Shown here: one piece after another, positions 28,323-37,284 of the stretch | Numbering within the stretch: the first letter of the stretch is position 1 | Layout: the number at the start of each line of letters is the position of its first letter | Assembly: GCA_026671195.1 (NCBI GenBank) | Contig: JAPOHD010000017.1 | Location: 120,132 to 184,131, forward strand | Length of the DNA: 64,000 bases | Origin: Draconibacterium aestuarii | GTDB taxonomy: Bacteria; Bacteroidota; Bacteroidia; Bacteroidales; Prolixibacteraceae | Reading direction: 5' to 3' | Notes under the pieces: generated by a model | What the model was told of the DNA's origin: nothing | Database searches by the model: none | What the model saw: only the letters and a program-made list of their open reading frames with translations | Made by a program: the position numbers and the translations under genes

Positions 28323-29027
28323 ATGGATTTTATACTCGACAACAAGGAGGCTGAACAACAATTTCAACAATTGCTGAAGGTTATAAAGCTAAGGCAAAGT
28401 GGCGAGGTTTCGGAAGCAATGAACCAACAGGGAATTACCTACAAATTAAACTGGGGCGTATCGCTACTTGATTTGCGCGAAATTGCCAAAAATTACGAAC
28501 CCAACCATTTAATGGCTTTAAAACTCTGGAACAAACAGTGGCGTGAAACCATGATTTTAGCCACGCTTATCGACAATCCTTCCGAAGTTACTGAAGAGCA
28601 GATGGATTTTTGGACAAAGTCGTTCGAGAACACGGAAATTGCGGAACAGGCCTCATCCAACCTGTGGGTAAAAAGCAAGTTTGCCTTTGTAAAAGCACTT
28701 GAATGGTGCCGGGGCAAAAAACATTTGATCCGGTTCTCAGGAATTCATTTAATGGGGCGCCTGGCCATTACCGACAAAAAGGCCATCGACGAAATGTTTG
28801 AACCTTTTTTCGAAGAACTTCCAACGCTGGCAAAAGATGCCAAATTGTACACACCGCTTTACCGCGCTGTTATTGCATTGGGATCGCGCTCGAAACAATT
28901 AAACGGCCAATGTATCGAACTGGCAAAAGTTTTCCAGCTTAGTGAATCTGAAAATGCAACAAAATTAGGCGAACAGTTGTTTGAAGAGCTATCAAGCGAT
29001 TATTTTCAGGATGTGTTCAAGTTCTAA
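28323..29027 (+). CDS. AlkD-like DNA alkylation repair / HEAT-repeat protein
   Basis: From ATG 28323 the product is 234 residues, all helical, with HEAT-like repeats as in the AlkD/DNA alkylation repair family: WGVSLLDLREIAKN, LWNKQWRETMILATLI, FVKALEWCRGKKHLIRFSG. AlkD proteins remove bulky or cationic alkylated bases without base flipping. Whether this divergent member has glycosylase activity is open; some relatives have structural roles only. The longer frame beginning with GTG at 28269 is less likely because its first residues do not fit the fold. Confidence 0.7.
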   Translation: MDFILDNKEAEQQFQQLLKVIKLRQSGEVSEAMNQQGITYKLNWGVSLLDLREIAKNYEPNHLMALKLWNKQWRETMILATLIDNPSEVTEEQMDFWTKSFENTEIAEQASSNLWVKSKFAFVKALEWCRGKKHLIRFSGIHLMGRLAITDKKAIDEMFEPFFEELPTLAKDAKLYTPLYRAVIALGSRSKQLNGQCIELAKVFQLSESENATKLGEQLFEELSSDYFQDVFKF

Positions 29028-29127
29028 TTCACTTAACTTTCTTTAACTGCAATCTTGTCAGGTAAGTTTTTTAGTGGCAAGAAAATTGTCCTTAACTGCT
29101 CAGTTCAATAATTAAAACAAAACAATT

Positions 29128-29898
29128 ATGATGAATATTACAAAATCTTCAAATCCGGTCTTCAAAGAAAAGGTCTTTAACCGCGATTATATGGCCCAGT
29201 CGGACGTAATGACTGTTAGCGGAACCATGAATAAAACATCGATACTGCTTTTGCTGGTTGTTGCATCGGCGGTATTTACCTGGAATAAATTTTTCGACGC
29301 AATTGCCTTTAATCCAGAAAGTGGAATGGCAACTGTTGCTCCATGGCTAATTGTTGGAGGAATTGGCGGCTTTATTGCCGTTTTGGTAACTGTGTTCCGC
29401 CCGCAAAGCTCTGGCATTTCAGCCCCTATTTATGCTATTTTCGAAGGATTGTTTTTAGGCGGTATTTCGGCCATTTTCGAAATGCAGTATGGCGGTATTG
29501 TAGTGCGTGCCGTGGCATTAACACTGGCCGTGTTTGTAATTATGCTGTTTTTATACCGTTCGGGAGCAATTAAAGTGACTCAAAAATTCAGGATGGGAAT
29601 TTTTGCGGCCACCGGCGGTATTGCATTGGTGTATTTATTCAGCTTTATTGGTGGTTTTTTCGGAATGGATACTTCATTTCTTCACGGCAGCAGTAACCTG
29701 AGCATAGGAATCAGCCTGTTTGTGGTTGCCATTGCTGCTTTAAACCTGATCCTGGATTTTTCGTTTATCGAAAAGGCATCGGCACAGGGCGCACCAAAAT
29801 ACATGGAATGGTATGGCGCCTTTGGGTTAATGGTTACACTGATTTGGTTGTACCTCGAAATTTTAAGGCTTTTATCGAAGCTTGCCAGCCGCGATTAA
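29128..29898 (+). CDS. Bax inhibitor-1/YccA family membrane protein
   Basis: The 256-residue product has an N-terminal cytoplasmic tail and seven predicted membrane helices; SAPIYAIFEGLFLGGISAIFE and LNLILDFSFIEKASAQGAPKYMEWYGAFGLMVTLIWLYLEILRLL are the conserved parts of the Bax1-I/YccA group, with the acidic pair region near helix 6-7. Family members conduct calcium or modulate membrane proteases. It ends in a strong terminator and has an A-rich upstream region (AAAACAATT) next to ATG. Confidence 0.88.
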   Translation: MMNITKSSNPVFKEKVFNRDYMAQSDVMTVSGTMNKTSILLLLVVASAVFTWNKFFDAIAFNPESGMATVAPWLIVGGIGGFIAVLVTVFRPQSSGISAPIYAIFEGLFLGGISAIFEMQYGGIVVRAVALTLAVFVIMLFLYRSGAIKVTQKFRMGIFAATGGIALVYLFSFIGGFFGMDTSFLHGSSNLSIGISLFVVAIAALNLILDFSFIEKASAQGAPKYMEWYGAFGLMVTLIWLYLEILRLLSKLASRD

Positions 29899-29921
29899 TT
29901 ACCGGTCAGAGATGATAAAAG

Positions 29922-29959
29922 AAAAGGATTTTCTCATTAATATGGGGGAATCCTTTTTT
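29922..29959 (+). terminator. Terminator of the Bax inhibitor-1 family gene
   Basis: AAAAGGATT (29922-29930) pairs with AATCCTTTT (29949-29957), followed by a T run. Confidence 0.8.
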
Positions 29960-30099
29960 TGTTTCATCCGGATTTCCTTTTCTTCCCCAAAAGGACTTTT
30001 ACTATAAATACAAGATGTATGGTCCGTAATGAATCAGAATCAGCACGGCACCCTGTACTTGTTTTCAAGGCCTCATTTGTATGCTGCTGTAACCCGCAC

Positions 30100-30130
30100 A
30101 GGAGATGCTGAAACAAGTTCAGCATGACGT
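30100..30130. repeat. Short palindromic dispersed repeat
   Basis: GGAGATGCTGAAACAAGTTC and the following AGCATGACG form a TGCTGAA/TTCAGCA hairpin. The form is familiar from intergenic repeats of Bacteroidota genomes, and it explains a spurious minus-strand ORF here. Confidence 0.5.
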
Positions 30131-30173
30131 AAAGACAAGCGATATGCCACAGCGGGAGGATATTCCATAATTC

Positions 30174-30425
30174 TTTTAGGAAAAATACCACTTTCATAAA
30201 GTTCACAAACCTACATTTTAGGAAAGTGTACCATTTCATAAAGTTTACAAACCGATACTTTAGGAAAGTAATCTTTTTTATAAAGTTTATAAACCTTTAT
30301 TTTAGGAAAATGTACTTTTTTATAAAGTATACGTATCTATTTTTTAGGAAAGTGTACTTTTTCATAAAGTTCACAAACTAATACTTTAGGAAAAAGTTCT
30401 TTTTCATAAAGTTTATGGATGCGTT
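30174..30425. repeat. Six tandem 42-bp repeats
   Basis: Six units of exactly 42 bp begin at 30174, 30216, 30258, 30300, 30342 and 30384. Each starts TTTTAGGAAA or CTTTAGGAAA and holds a central CATAAAGTT or TATAAAGTT. On the minus strand one frame reads a 14-residue period around KLYEKVHFPK, but two units contain in-frame stops, so the array as a whole is not an open coding frame. There are no unique spacers, so it is not CRISPR. Confidence 0.9.
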
Positions 30426-30689
30426 CTTTATAAAAACATTCAATTGCTTTCAAAGACATAGTATGGAACTCGCTAATTTTAATTATTCTCTTATGTGTAA
30501 TTATTTTACATGCTGGTTTCATAACGTACCGCCTAAACGCCGAACGACCAGCCGGATAAGCCCCGACAACAACTGCTGCACATCGCCGCAAATACACAAA
30601 TTGCCTTCAGGAATCAAACTCCTGATTGCGCCTAACTGTTTTCGGCAACGGATCTTTTACCAATTATATTACCTGCTCGTTCATCGTAC

Positions 30690-30721
30690 AAAAAAAACCG
30701 GCTACATAACTGTAACCGGCT
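30690..30721 (-). terminator. Second terminator downstream of amt
   Basis: On the minus strand GCCGGTTAC and GTAGCCGG pair with one G-U pair around a 6-nt loop, followed by eight T. Confidence 0.75.
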
Positions 30722-30826
30722 CCGATTTTTCTAATAATCTAACTAAACTAACTAACTACCCTTGACCTTAATAAGAACGTAATATATTGTATTATCAGGT
30801 TAATTGTTATTGTTTGCAACTTTCTG

Positions 30827-30854
30827 AGAAAAGGCCCCGCCCAACGACGGGGCC
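30827..30854 (-). terminator. Terminator of the glnK-amt operon
   Basis: GGCCCCG (30833-30839) and CGGGGCC (30848-30854) make a GC-rich stem; on the minus strand it is followed by TTTTCT. It lies 37 bp after the amt stop. Confidence 0.8.
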
Positions 30855-30891
30855 ATAAACAGACAGCTACAGACTTAAAAACTGAAGAAGA

Positions 30892-32124
30892 TTAGTTATA
30901 GGCTCCCTCTCCATGTTCATAGATATCGAGCCCTTCTTCTTCAACACGCTTAGATGCGCGCAGAATTTTTAATTTCTTTAATATGGTGAATAAGATGAAT
31001 CCGCCGCCGGCAGCCCAAACAAAGAATGCAAGAACACCAATTGCCTGAACACCTAATAATTTGGCACCAAATCCATAAAACAAACCTTCTGATGTTGAAA
31101 ACAACCCAACTGCCAGCGTACCTAAAGCACCACTTACACCGTGTACCGAGATAGCACCTACAGGGTCATCTACTTTTAATATTTTATCGAAGAACTCAAC
31201 TGCAAATGGTAACACAAAACCTGCAATAATACCAATCAGTAAAGCTCCAACAGGATTAACCGCGTCGCAACCGGCAGTAATGGCAACCAAACCAGCCAAT
31301 GCACCGTTCAACGAAATGGATAAAGCAGGACGTTTGTAGCGGAACCATGCAACCAACATAGCTGTAACAGCACCGGCAGCAGCGGCAAGGTTAGTTGTTA
31401 CGGCAATATGTGCAATGGCAACAGCGTTATCAGTTCCGGCAGCAGCCAACTGAGATCCGGGGTTAAATCCGAACCATCCAAACCAAAGGATAAATACACC
31501 AAGTGCACCTAAAGTAAGGTTATGTCCTGGAATCGCTTTTGCTTTTCCGTCTTTTCCATATTTACCTAAACGAGGTCCGATAATGGCAGCACCAGCCAAA
31601 CCAACCCATGCTCCAACAGAGTGAACAATTGACGAACCGGCGAAATCGTGGAAGCCAAGTTGGCTCAACCATCCACCACCCCATGTCCAGTGACCTGAGA
31701 TTGGGTAAATAAGTACCGTAATAACGATACTGAAGATCAAATATGCTTTAAATTCAGTACGTTCAGCCATTGCTCCCGAAACAATTGTTGCAGCAGTTGC
31801 AGCAAAAACAGTTTGGAAAAACAAATCAGCATAATCGGCATAATTGTCGCCAAAACCGTCGCTCATAAAAAACAAGTCAGGAGATCCGATCAATCCGCCA
31901 ATTGAATCGCCGTACATGATTCCGAATCCAATTACCCAATACAATATGGATCCGATAGAGAAGTCCATTAAGTTTTTCATTAAGATGTTTGCCGTGTTTT
32001 TCTGACGGGTAAAACCTGCCTCTACCATCGCAAACCCTGGCTGCATAAACATTACCATAAAACCGGCAATAAGTAGCCACATATTATCTATACCTATCTG
32101 TAGGCCTTGTATAGTTTCTTCCAT
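30892..32124 (-). CDS. amt: Ammonium transporter (Amt/Rh family)
   Basis: The 410-residue product has eleven predicted membrane helices and the family's key residues: the twin pore histidines in SIVHSVGAW and ISVHGVSGALG, and the signature DFAGSSIVHSVGAWVGLAGA. It takes up ammonium as a trimer in the inner membrane. It lies 23 bp behind glnK, whose product plugs Amt pores when nitrogen is ample. No sigma-54 site was found upstream of the operon. Confidence 0.96.
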   Translation of the reverse strand: MEETIQGLQIGIDNMWLLIAGFMVMFMQPGFAMVEAGFTRQKNTANILMKNLMDFSIGSILYWVIGFGIMYGDSIGGLIGSPDLFFMSDGFGDNYADYADLFFQTVFAATAATIVSGAMAERTEFKAYLIFSIVITVLIYPISGHWTWGGGWLSQLGFHDFAGSSIVHSVGAWVGLAGAAIIGPRLGKYGKDGKAKAIPGHNLTLGALGVFILWFGWFGFNPGSQLAAAGTDNAVAIAHIAVTTNLAAAAGAVTAMLVAWFRYKRPALSISLNGALAGLVAITAGCDAVNPVGALLIGIIAGFVLPFAVEFFDKILKVDDPVGAISVHGVSGALGTLAVGLFSTSEGLFYGFGAKLLGVQAIGVLAFFVWAAGGGFILFTILKKLKILRASKRVEEEGLDIYEHGEGAYN

Positions 32125-32147
32125 GATTATTCTAAATTATACCGTTA

Positions 32148-32504
32148 TTATTCTTCTTTACCTTTTATAAATAGAGACTCATCTCCTTCTTCGCCTGTTC
32201 TAATCCTGTAGGACTTTTCAATTGGAAGGATGAAAATTTTACCATCGCCAATCTCTCCGGTTCTTGCTGAACTTAAAATCGCCTGAACAGTCTTTTCAAC
32301 ATTCTTATCGCGAACAATAATTGAGAGTTTTGTTCTTTCAATGGTACTGGTGTCGTATACAATCCCCCTGTATACCCTACCTTCCCGGGCCTGACCGATT
32401 CCTCTAACATCCCAAAAGGAGAAGAATTCGATTCCTGCTTCATAAAGAGCGTCTTTTACGTCTTCGAATTTTGATTTTCGTATAATCGTTTCAATTTTTT
32501 TCAT
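32148..32504 (-). CDS. glnK: P-II nitrogen regulatory protein
   Basis: The 118-residue product shows the P-II pattern: MKKIETIIRKSKFEDVKDAL, the T-loop with REGRVYRGIVY in which Tyr50 aligns with the uridylylated Tyr51 of E. coli GlnB, and the C-terminal RTGEIGDGKIF and RIRTGEEGDESL motifs. It senses 2-oxoglutarate and ATP/ADP and binds the ammonium channel. The T-loop after Tyr50 (DTSTIERTKL) differs from the enterobacterial sequence. It sits between an outer-membrane protein gene and amt, with 23-bp gaps on both sides. Confidence 0.95.
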   Translation of the reverse strand: MKKIETIIRKSKFEDVKDALYEAGIEFFSFWDVRGIGQAREGRVYRGIVYDTSTIERTKLSIIVRDKNVEKTVQAILSSARTGEIGDGKIFILPIEKSYRIRTGEEGDESLFIKGKEE

Positions 32505-32527
32505 TTTTCCTCAATTTTTAGTTTTGA

Positions 32528-33193
32528 TTAAAGCGAAATACCTACCGCAATATGAAATCCTCCGGTTGATGGATTCAACATAACAGCTCCCGATACAGGA
32601 AGAGTGAAAGTTTCTGTTATGGCAATTTCTTTAGATGTACCAACCATGATGTTACAGATAGTAAAATCACCATCATCAGTGTACTGTCCGTCGCCACCGC
32701 CTAAAGTAATATCAACCGGGCCCGCACTTACAGCAGCTTCCAGGTATAAATCGCTTGTTGAATTGATTTCATCGTCGCCCAATCCTTCCATGTAAGCGGC
32801 AGTAAAGGTAAAAGCACCTACTCCTAAACTTACCATTGGTTCGAAGTAATGCGATTCGCTTTCTGTCCATGACGAACCTGGAAAATAATAGTCGGTTAAT
32901 GTAAAGCTCAGTGAAGCATTTTCGCCCAAGTCAAAACCATACCCCATGTAAAGGTCAGCCTCAGCAGCTTCCACATCACCGGCACTGTATGAACCCCATG
33001 CTCCGATAGCAAAACCACCGGCACTAAACTCAACGCCAGGCTGAAAAGCCGGACCTGTTCCAAATTTGGCACCACGCCACAAATAACTACTATAAATGTC
33101 TAATCCTGTACTCCATTCTTGTGCCTTTACTTGTGGCACCGTTAAACTAAATAGAAGTAACATGCTTGCTGCAATCAGTAGTGTCTTTTTCAT
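32528..33193 (-). CDS. Putative outer-membrane beta-barrel protein linked to glnK-amt
   Basis: The 221-residue product has a signal peptide (MKKTLLIAASMLLLFSLTVPQVKAQ, cut after KA) and is rich in alternating beta strands with Gly and aromatic girdle residues; the SSYLWRGAKFGTGPAFQPGVEFSAGGFAIGAWGSYS opening resembles TorF-like putative porins. It ends in an aromatic-poor but beta-type VGISL. First gene of the glnK-amt operon, so it may ease nitrogen-compound entry through the outer membrane; that role is inferred from position only. Confidence 0.7.
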   Translation of the reverse strand: MKKTLLIAASMLLLFSLTVPQVKAQEWSTGLDIYSSYLWRGAKFGTGPAFQPGVEFSAGGFAIGAWGSYSAGDVEAAEADLYMGYGFDLGENASLSFTLTDYYFPGSSWTESESHYFEPMVSLGVGAFTFTAAYMEGLGDDEINSTSDLYLEAAVSAGPVDITLGGGDGQYTDDGDFTICNIMVGTSKEIAITETFTLPVSGAVMLNPSTGGFHIAVGISL

Positions 33194-33987
33194 AATTCTA
33201 ATTTTTAAAAGTTAAACTGTTATTTTATGTGATAAATATTTTTACTACCTATACCAGATGGGTGTGAAAATGTTTTTTACTGTTTTTAACTGTACACCCC
33301 TGTATTTTTTATTTCCTGCTTCAAAGAAATGCTTTTTTTCGAATCTACCCCCCTATTATACCCCCCACAAACATACCCCCTTAACAAATTATTAATATAC
33401 AGGCAATTTCTTATACATATCGTCACCGTTTATGTGATTATGTTGTCATTTTTTCATCTCACGAGCATTTATAACACCATATTACTATTATCATGATAGT
33501 TTTTTGACACACTTTTTAAAGGAGACTTACCACGAGGCAAAAATGAGTTTACTAAGAACTGGCTGTTATTTGGACAGTATTTATACGGGAATAAGAGTTT
33601 CATCATTAACCTGCGATCTCACACTACACAACAAATGAAAGAATTTCGTAGCGCAGACTTATTAATGAGCAAGCACTTAGGACAAATAAATGCGAACAAC
33701 AAGCTCAAACTATATACACAGCGAGCATATCGATTTATAAATCTCGAATGAGTTTCGATAAAACAAATTACTGGTTGGAGAACCGCAATCGGGAGGAGAA
33801 AACGACAAACCCGATTTATGCATTATAAAATATTGAACCACCTACTTACCAAACGCAAGCTGCCCTGGTAATAAAGATTTGTATTTATTTCAAGCTAAAA
33901 TCGATGTAACAAATTGTCGTATTAAATAATATCGGTCAATCTGCAACTCAAAAAGAAGCCGCTCACGAAAGCTACAGAAGGTTATAC
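33194..33987. other. Gene-free region upstream of the ammonium operon
   Basis: About 790 bp without a supported gene, AT-rich near 33,300-33,500 with several C-runs (CCCCCTATTATACCCCCC). It must hold the promoter of the outer-membrane protein-glnK-amt operon, but I see neither a clear TAnnTTTG box nor a sigma-54 site. Two tiny plus-strand frames (33543 onward, 31 codons; 33635-33751, 38 codons, overlapping by ATGA) have no family signal. Confidence 0.5.
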
Positions 33988-35634
33988 TTACTTAAGAATT
34001 TTAACCAAATGCATATTTTTCAAGCTACTTTCCCGGGTAGCCGGATTAATAAACTTAGCTGTAAAACCAGAAAGACTCCGGTGCTTAAAGGACTGAACGA
34101 GCTGAAATGCTGTACCACTTTGCTGAATCTCCTCCAAACCTTCGTCGTTGGTATAAATCCAACCACCGGGTTGGTTTTTCAGACATTGTTCTAAATCATC
34201 AGAGTCATATAAATAGTATCCGGGAGTTTTTGCATAAAAAAACAATTCGCGGTGCTGCGACTTATAAGTATTCAGCATTTCACCGTCCCGTGCCTGTTTT
34301 TCATAAACCTCGCAAGCTGCAATTACCGACTGATAATGAAATAACTCAGGAAAAACATGCGTATTTATTGCAAAACTAATTGCAATAATTGAAATTATCG
34401 AACGGCGTACCACTAAAGCAATCTGGTTGTTTTGCAAAGGAAGAAACAATAGAACCAGCAATATCGCAATGCCACCCCAAAACCAAAAACTTTTTGACTG
34501 GAAACAGTAGCCACTCAATACGAGCACCAAAATCCACATCAATACAATTGAAACATATTGAATAATTACAACTGCTTTTCGCATTCGATACAGCTCTGCA
34601 TTTTCGAAAAACCGCACCATCCACTTTGCCGCCAACACTGCCATAAACGGAGAAAGCACCATTAAATAATGAGGGGCCTGAGCATGGGCTACCGAAATAA
34701 TGCTCCAGTAAAAAACAATTCCTCCCAGGCTGAATAACTCAGCATTGCCTTTTTTAAATAATTCTTTCACCTCGAAAAATGCAGCCAAAAAGAAAAGTAT
34801 CCCCCAGGGCAGAAAAACATACAGTGTTGTATGAAAGTAGAAAAGATAATCAACTTTGCCTCCTTTGATTCGGCCTGCAATCCGCCCTGCGTTGTTCTCC
34901 CAAAAGAAAAACTCAAGACCTTCCCAGCCAAACTGTTTTACCAGCCCAACCATTCCAACGGCCAGCACCACCAGACACACTGCACCACCCAGTACAATTT
35001 TATAATTCAGAATTCGCTTTAGCTGTTTGGTAAAAATCAAATGAACAAGCGTTGCAGTTACCGGCACAAATACACCAATAGGACCTTTCGAAATCATGCC
35101 CAGCCCAATTCCCAATCCTGCCAAAAGCATATTCTGCAGTTTGTACGATTTAAAATATTCAGCAATATGCCAGATAGCAAAAATCACATTGGCAGTTAAA
35201 AGTACATCGGTATGAATATCGTTGTGAAAAAGGAAATAGAATTCGGAAGTTGCCAACATTAGTGCTGCCAGTTGCGCAACGCGTTTACTGTAAAATATAC
35301 GCGCAAACTTAAACACCGAATAAATAGCAATAACAGAATACAGCAATACCGGTAGTTTAAAAGCCACTTCCGACGGCCCCACTAAAAAATAAAAGGGCGT
35401 GGTAATCCAAAAAAGCAAAGGGGGTTTTTGCAAATAAGGTTCGTAATGAACGGAAATATTAATCCAGTCGCCGGTTTCATAAATTACACGACTGATGGCT
35501 GCATACTTCCCGGCATCGCTGGTTACCGGCACAAAAAGTCCGAAAATATAAGTAAGCAGCAAAAATGCTCCTATTAAAATAGCGATTACTTTCTCCTGGT
35601 CGAATTTAGTACCGGCAACATTAATCTTGTTCAT
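33988..35634 (-). CDS. GT39-type membrane glycosyltransferase, subtype A
   Basis: From ATG 35634 the product is 548 residues; the frame extends 14 codons upstream but that would overlap the preceding gene. It has about twelve membrane helices and the ArnT/PMT-like layout: an extracytoplasmic loop after helix 1 with the catalytic-type TSDAGKYAAISRVIYETGDW, followed by QKPPLLFWITTPFYFLVG. Such enzymes use lipid-linked sugars to glycosylate lipids or proteins on the outer side of the inner membrane. It is closely related to the gene at 37285-38904. The start lies 1 bp from the stop of the upstream subtype B gene. Confidence 0.82.
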   Translation of the reverse strand: MNKINVAGTKFDQEKVIAILIGAFLLLTYIFGLFVPVTSDAGKYAAISRVIYETGDWINISVHYEPYLQKPPLLFWITTPFYFLVGPSEVAFKLPVLLYSVIAIYSVFKFARIFYSKRVAQLAALMLATSEFYFLFHNDIHTDVLLTANVIFAIWHIAEYFKSYKLQNMLLAGLGIGLGMISKGPIGVFVPVTATLVHLIFTKQLKRILNYKIVLGGAVCLVVLAVGMVGLVKQFGWEGLEFFFWENNAGRIAGRIKGGKVDYLFYFHTTLYVFLPWGILFFLAAFFEVKELFKKGNAELFSLGGIVFYWSIISVAHAQAPHYLMVLSPFMAVLAAKWMVRFFENAELYRMRKAVVIIQYVSIVLMWILVLVLSGYCFQSKSFWFWGGIAILLVLLFLPLQNNQIALVVRRSIISIIAISFAINTHVFPELFHYQSVIAACEVYEKQARDGEMLNTYKSQHRELFFYAKTPGYYLYDSDDLEQCLKNQPGGWIYTNDEGLEEIQQSGTAFQLVQSFKHRSLSGFTAKFINPATRESSLKNMHLVKILK

Positions 35635-35635
35635 T

Positions 35636-37282
35636 CTATTCTTCTTTGTGTTTTGCAATAAAATATTTGGTTCCATTCTCTTTCAATCCAACAACTGCTT
35701 CTCTCAAAAATGTCGGAAATTTATCGGCCAAAATTCGCTTCCATTCCTGAGCCCCTTCAAAAACTTCGTAGTTGGTCAAATCCAGCCTATCGATCTCCTT
35801 TTTATTTACCACCACCAAATCATCCTTTGCTTGTGGCAGAGCAAAAACAGTATCCATACTCACAATGTCAAAACTGTTCTCTGAATAAATCCTCATACTG
35901 GCTGCCGTTCGGATATTCCCGTAAACATACACTTTGCTGTTTTCGGAAATACCAATTTTATTCAGATTATCAACCAACTGACTTCCAGCATTGGGCGTAA
36001 GCAGCGGAAACAATAACACAAATGCATTGAAATACAAAAGCGCTACCGCATTGGCAATAAAAATTTCTCCAGAAATAGTTTTGTATTTATTGGCATAATA
36101 AAAACCGATAACAAACAGACTAAAACAGATGCCTGCAATCAGTACAAGATTTGGAATAACAAACAAGGCAAAAACAACACTAAGTGCCAGCACTACAACA
36201 TTCAAAACAATAAATATTTTAAGCACAGTTGTTTTGAACGAAACTTTTGTTTGCACAAAAATCCAGGCCAGCAAAACAGACACAAGTGGAATAACCGGCA
36301 ACAAATAACGATCGTAGAATTTAAATACTGCTCCCGACATTAACAAAACCAGCACCACCCAAAGCAAAATAAATCCAAAAACAGCTTTTACTTTATTGTT
36401 TTGTTGAGTAATGTATATTTTTAGTTCTTTCGGTTTTGAAAAAACCATGATAATCCAGGGTATTAAAAATGCAATCAGGTTAATAACGCCCAAAAAAGTA
36501 TTCTTTGCTACCTGCACGGTTTTCGAAGAAACGCGTTCGCCAACCTGGTCGGCAAAAAACAACGACCAATATTCAGAACCATGCTGAACATACATAATCA
36601 CAAACCAGCTAAGCGCCACAATTACAGACACACTCATCGACAGCGGCTCGAAAATATTCCGAAACCTGACTTTCTTCCAGGGATTCAAAACCAAAAACAA
36701 CATACTTACCCCGGCAAATGCGGCAGCCGGAAAACCTTTTGTTTCAAAAGCAAGGGCAGCCCCCAAATATGCCAGCCAGTAGAATTTCTTCTGTGGTTTT
36801 TCATTTATCATTATTTCCAGAAACCCCCAGGCACTGAGTGTTAAAAACAAAACCAGCAATATATCGGGAATCGATCGGCAGGCACTCATTAATACCAATG
36901 GATTGGCAGCAGTAATAAATGCGGCAGTAAGTGCAATTTTCTTGTTCCCCGAAATCGTTTTCCCCATTAAATAAGTTACCAAAACCAACAAAGCGCCGGC
37001 TAACCAAAAAAACAATCTTGACGAGATACGGCTTACCCCAAACATTTTATAACTGCCCATTAAAACCCAGTAGGTAAGAATCGGTTTTTTAAAACGCGGC
37101 GCACCATCGGTCTGATAAGGAGTAAAACAATCGTCTTTCTCCATCATCTGGATGACCGCATCTGTGTAATATTTTTCGTCGGGGAAGTAAAAAAGATATT
37201 CTAAAGCACTGGGAGAAGAATAGACCAGAAACAACAGAGGAACAATCAAAAAGAAATATTTACGAATACCTGTATTATTCAT
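35636..37282 (-). CDS. GT39-type membrane glycosyltransferase, subtype B
   Basis: The 548-residue product is a polytopic GT39/PMT-like enzyme. The first loop reads YYTDAVIQMMEKDDCFTPYQ and is followed by RFKKPILTYWVLMGSYKMFGVSRISSRLFFW. It is a close paralogue of 39901-41547 (shared stretches such as SALxYLFF, MSACRSIPDILLVLFLT and ALAFETKGFPAAAFAG) and clearly distinct from the subtype A genes on both sides. Sugar donor and acceptor are unknown; a lipid A or glycoprotein role is the family precedent. It is 2 bp away from the upstream gene. Confidence 0.83.
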   Translation of the reverse strand: MNNTGIRKYFFLIVPLLFLVYSSPSALEYLFYFPDEKYYTDAVIQMMEKDDCFTPYQTDGAPRFKKPILTYWVLMGSYKMFGVSRISSRLFFWLAGALLVLVTYLMGKTISGNKKIALTAAFITAANPLVLMSACRSIPDILLVLFLTLSAWGFLEIMINEKPQKKFYWLAYLGAALAFETKGFPAAAFAGVSMLFLVLNPWKKVRFRNIFEPLSMSVSVIVALSWFVIMYVQHGSEYWSLFFADQVGERVSSKTVQVAKNTFLGVINLIAFLIPWIIMVFSKPKELKIYITQQNNKVKAVFGFILLWVVLVLLMSGAVFKFYDRYLLPVIPLVSVLLAWIFVQTKVSFKTTVLKIFIVLNVVVLALSVVFALFVIPNLVLIAGICFSLFVIGFYYANKYKTISGEIFIANAVALLYFNAFVLLFPLLTPNAGSQLVDNLNKIGISENSKVYVYGNIRTAASMRIYSENSFDIVSMDTVFALPQAKDDLVVVNKKEIDRLDLTNYEVFEGAQEWKRILADKFPTFLREAVVGLKENGTKYFIAKHKEE

Positions 37283-37284
37283 AT

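Larger units (their letters stand above)
29960..30891. other. Gene-free region between Bax inhibitor-1 and ammonium transporter genes
   Basis: I find no convincing gene. It holds a dispersed palindrome (30100-30130), the 42-bp repeat array, and two minus-strand terminators. A minus-strand frame of 86 codons (30337-30597) reads into the last repeat units; it has no family signal and I do not count it as a gene. Confidence 0.6.

Noticed and set aside
29964..30239. Minus-strand ORF containing VMLNLFQHLL
   Set aside because: This phrase comes from a dispersed palindromic repeat that often yields false ORFs in Bacteroidota genomes.
30174..30425. CRISPR array
   Set aside because: The units are contiguous tandem repeats without unique spacers, and no cas gene is near.
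30337..30597. Minus-strand ORF of 86 codons reading into the 42-bp repeats
   Set aside because: No family signal, its end is formed by the repeats, and the next unit has an in-frame stop; treated as chance.
33543..33751. Two tiny overlapping ORFs (31 and 38 codons)
   Set aside because: No family, no promoter or terminator context, composition of noncoding DNA.
33194..33987. Sigma-54 promoter of the glnK-amt operon
   Set aside because: No TGGCAC-N5-TTGC type site found upstream of the operon.
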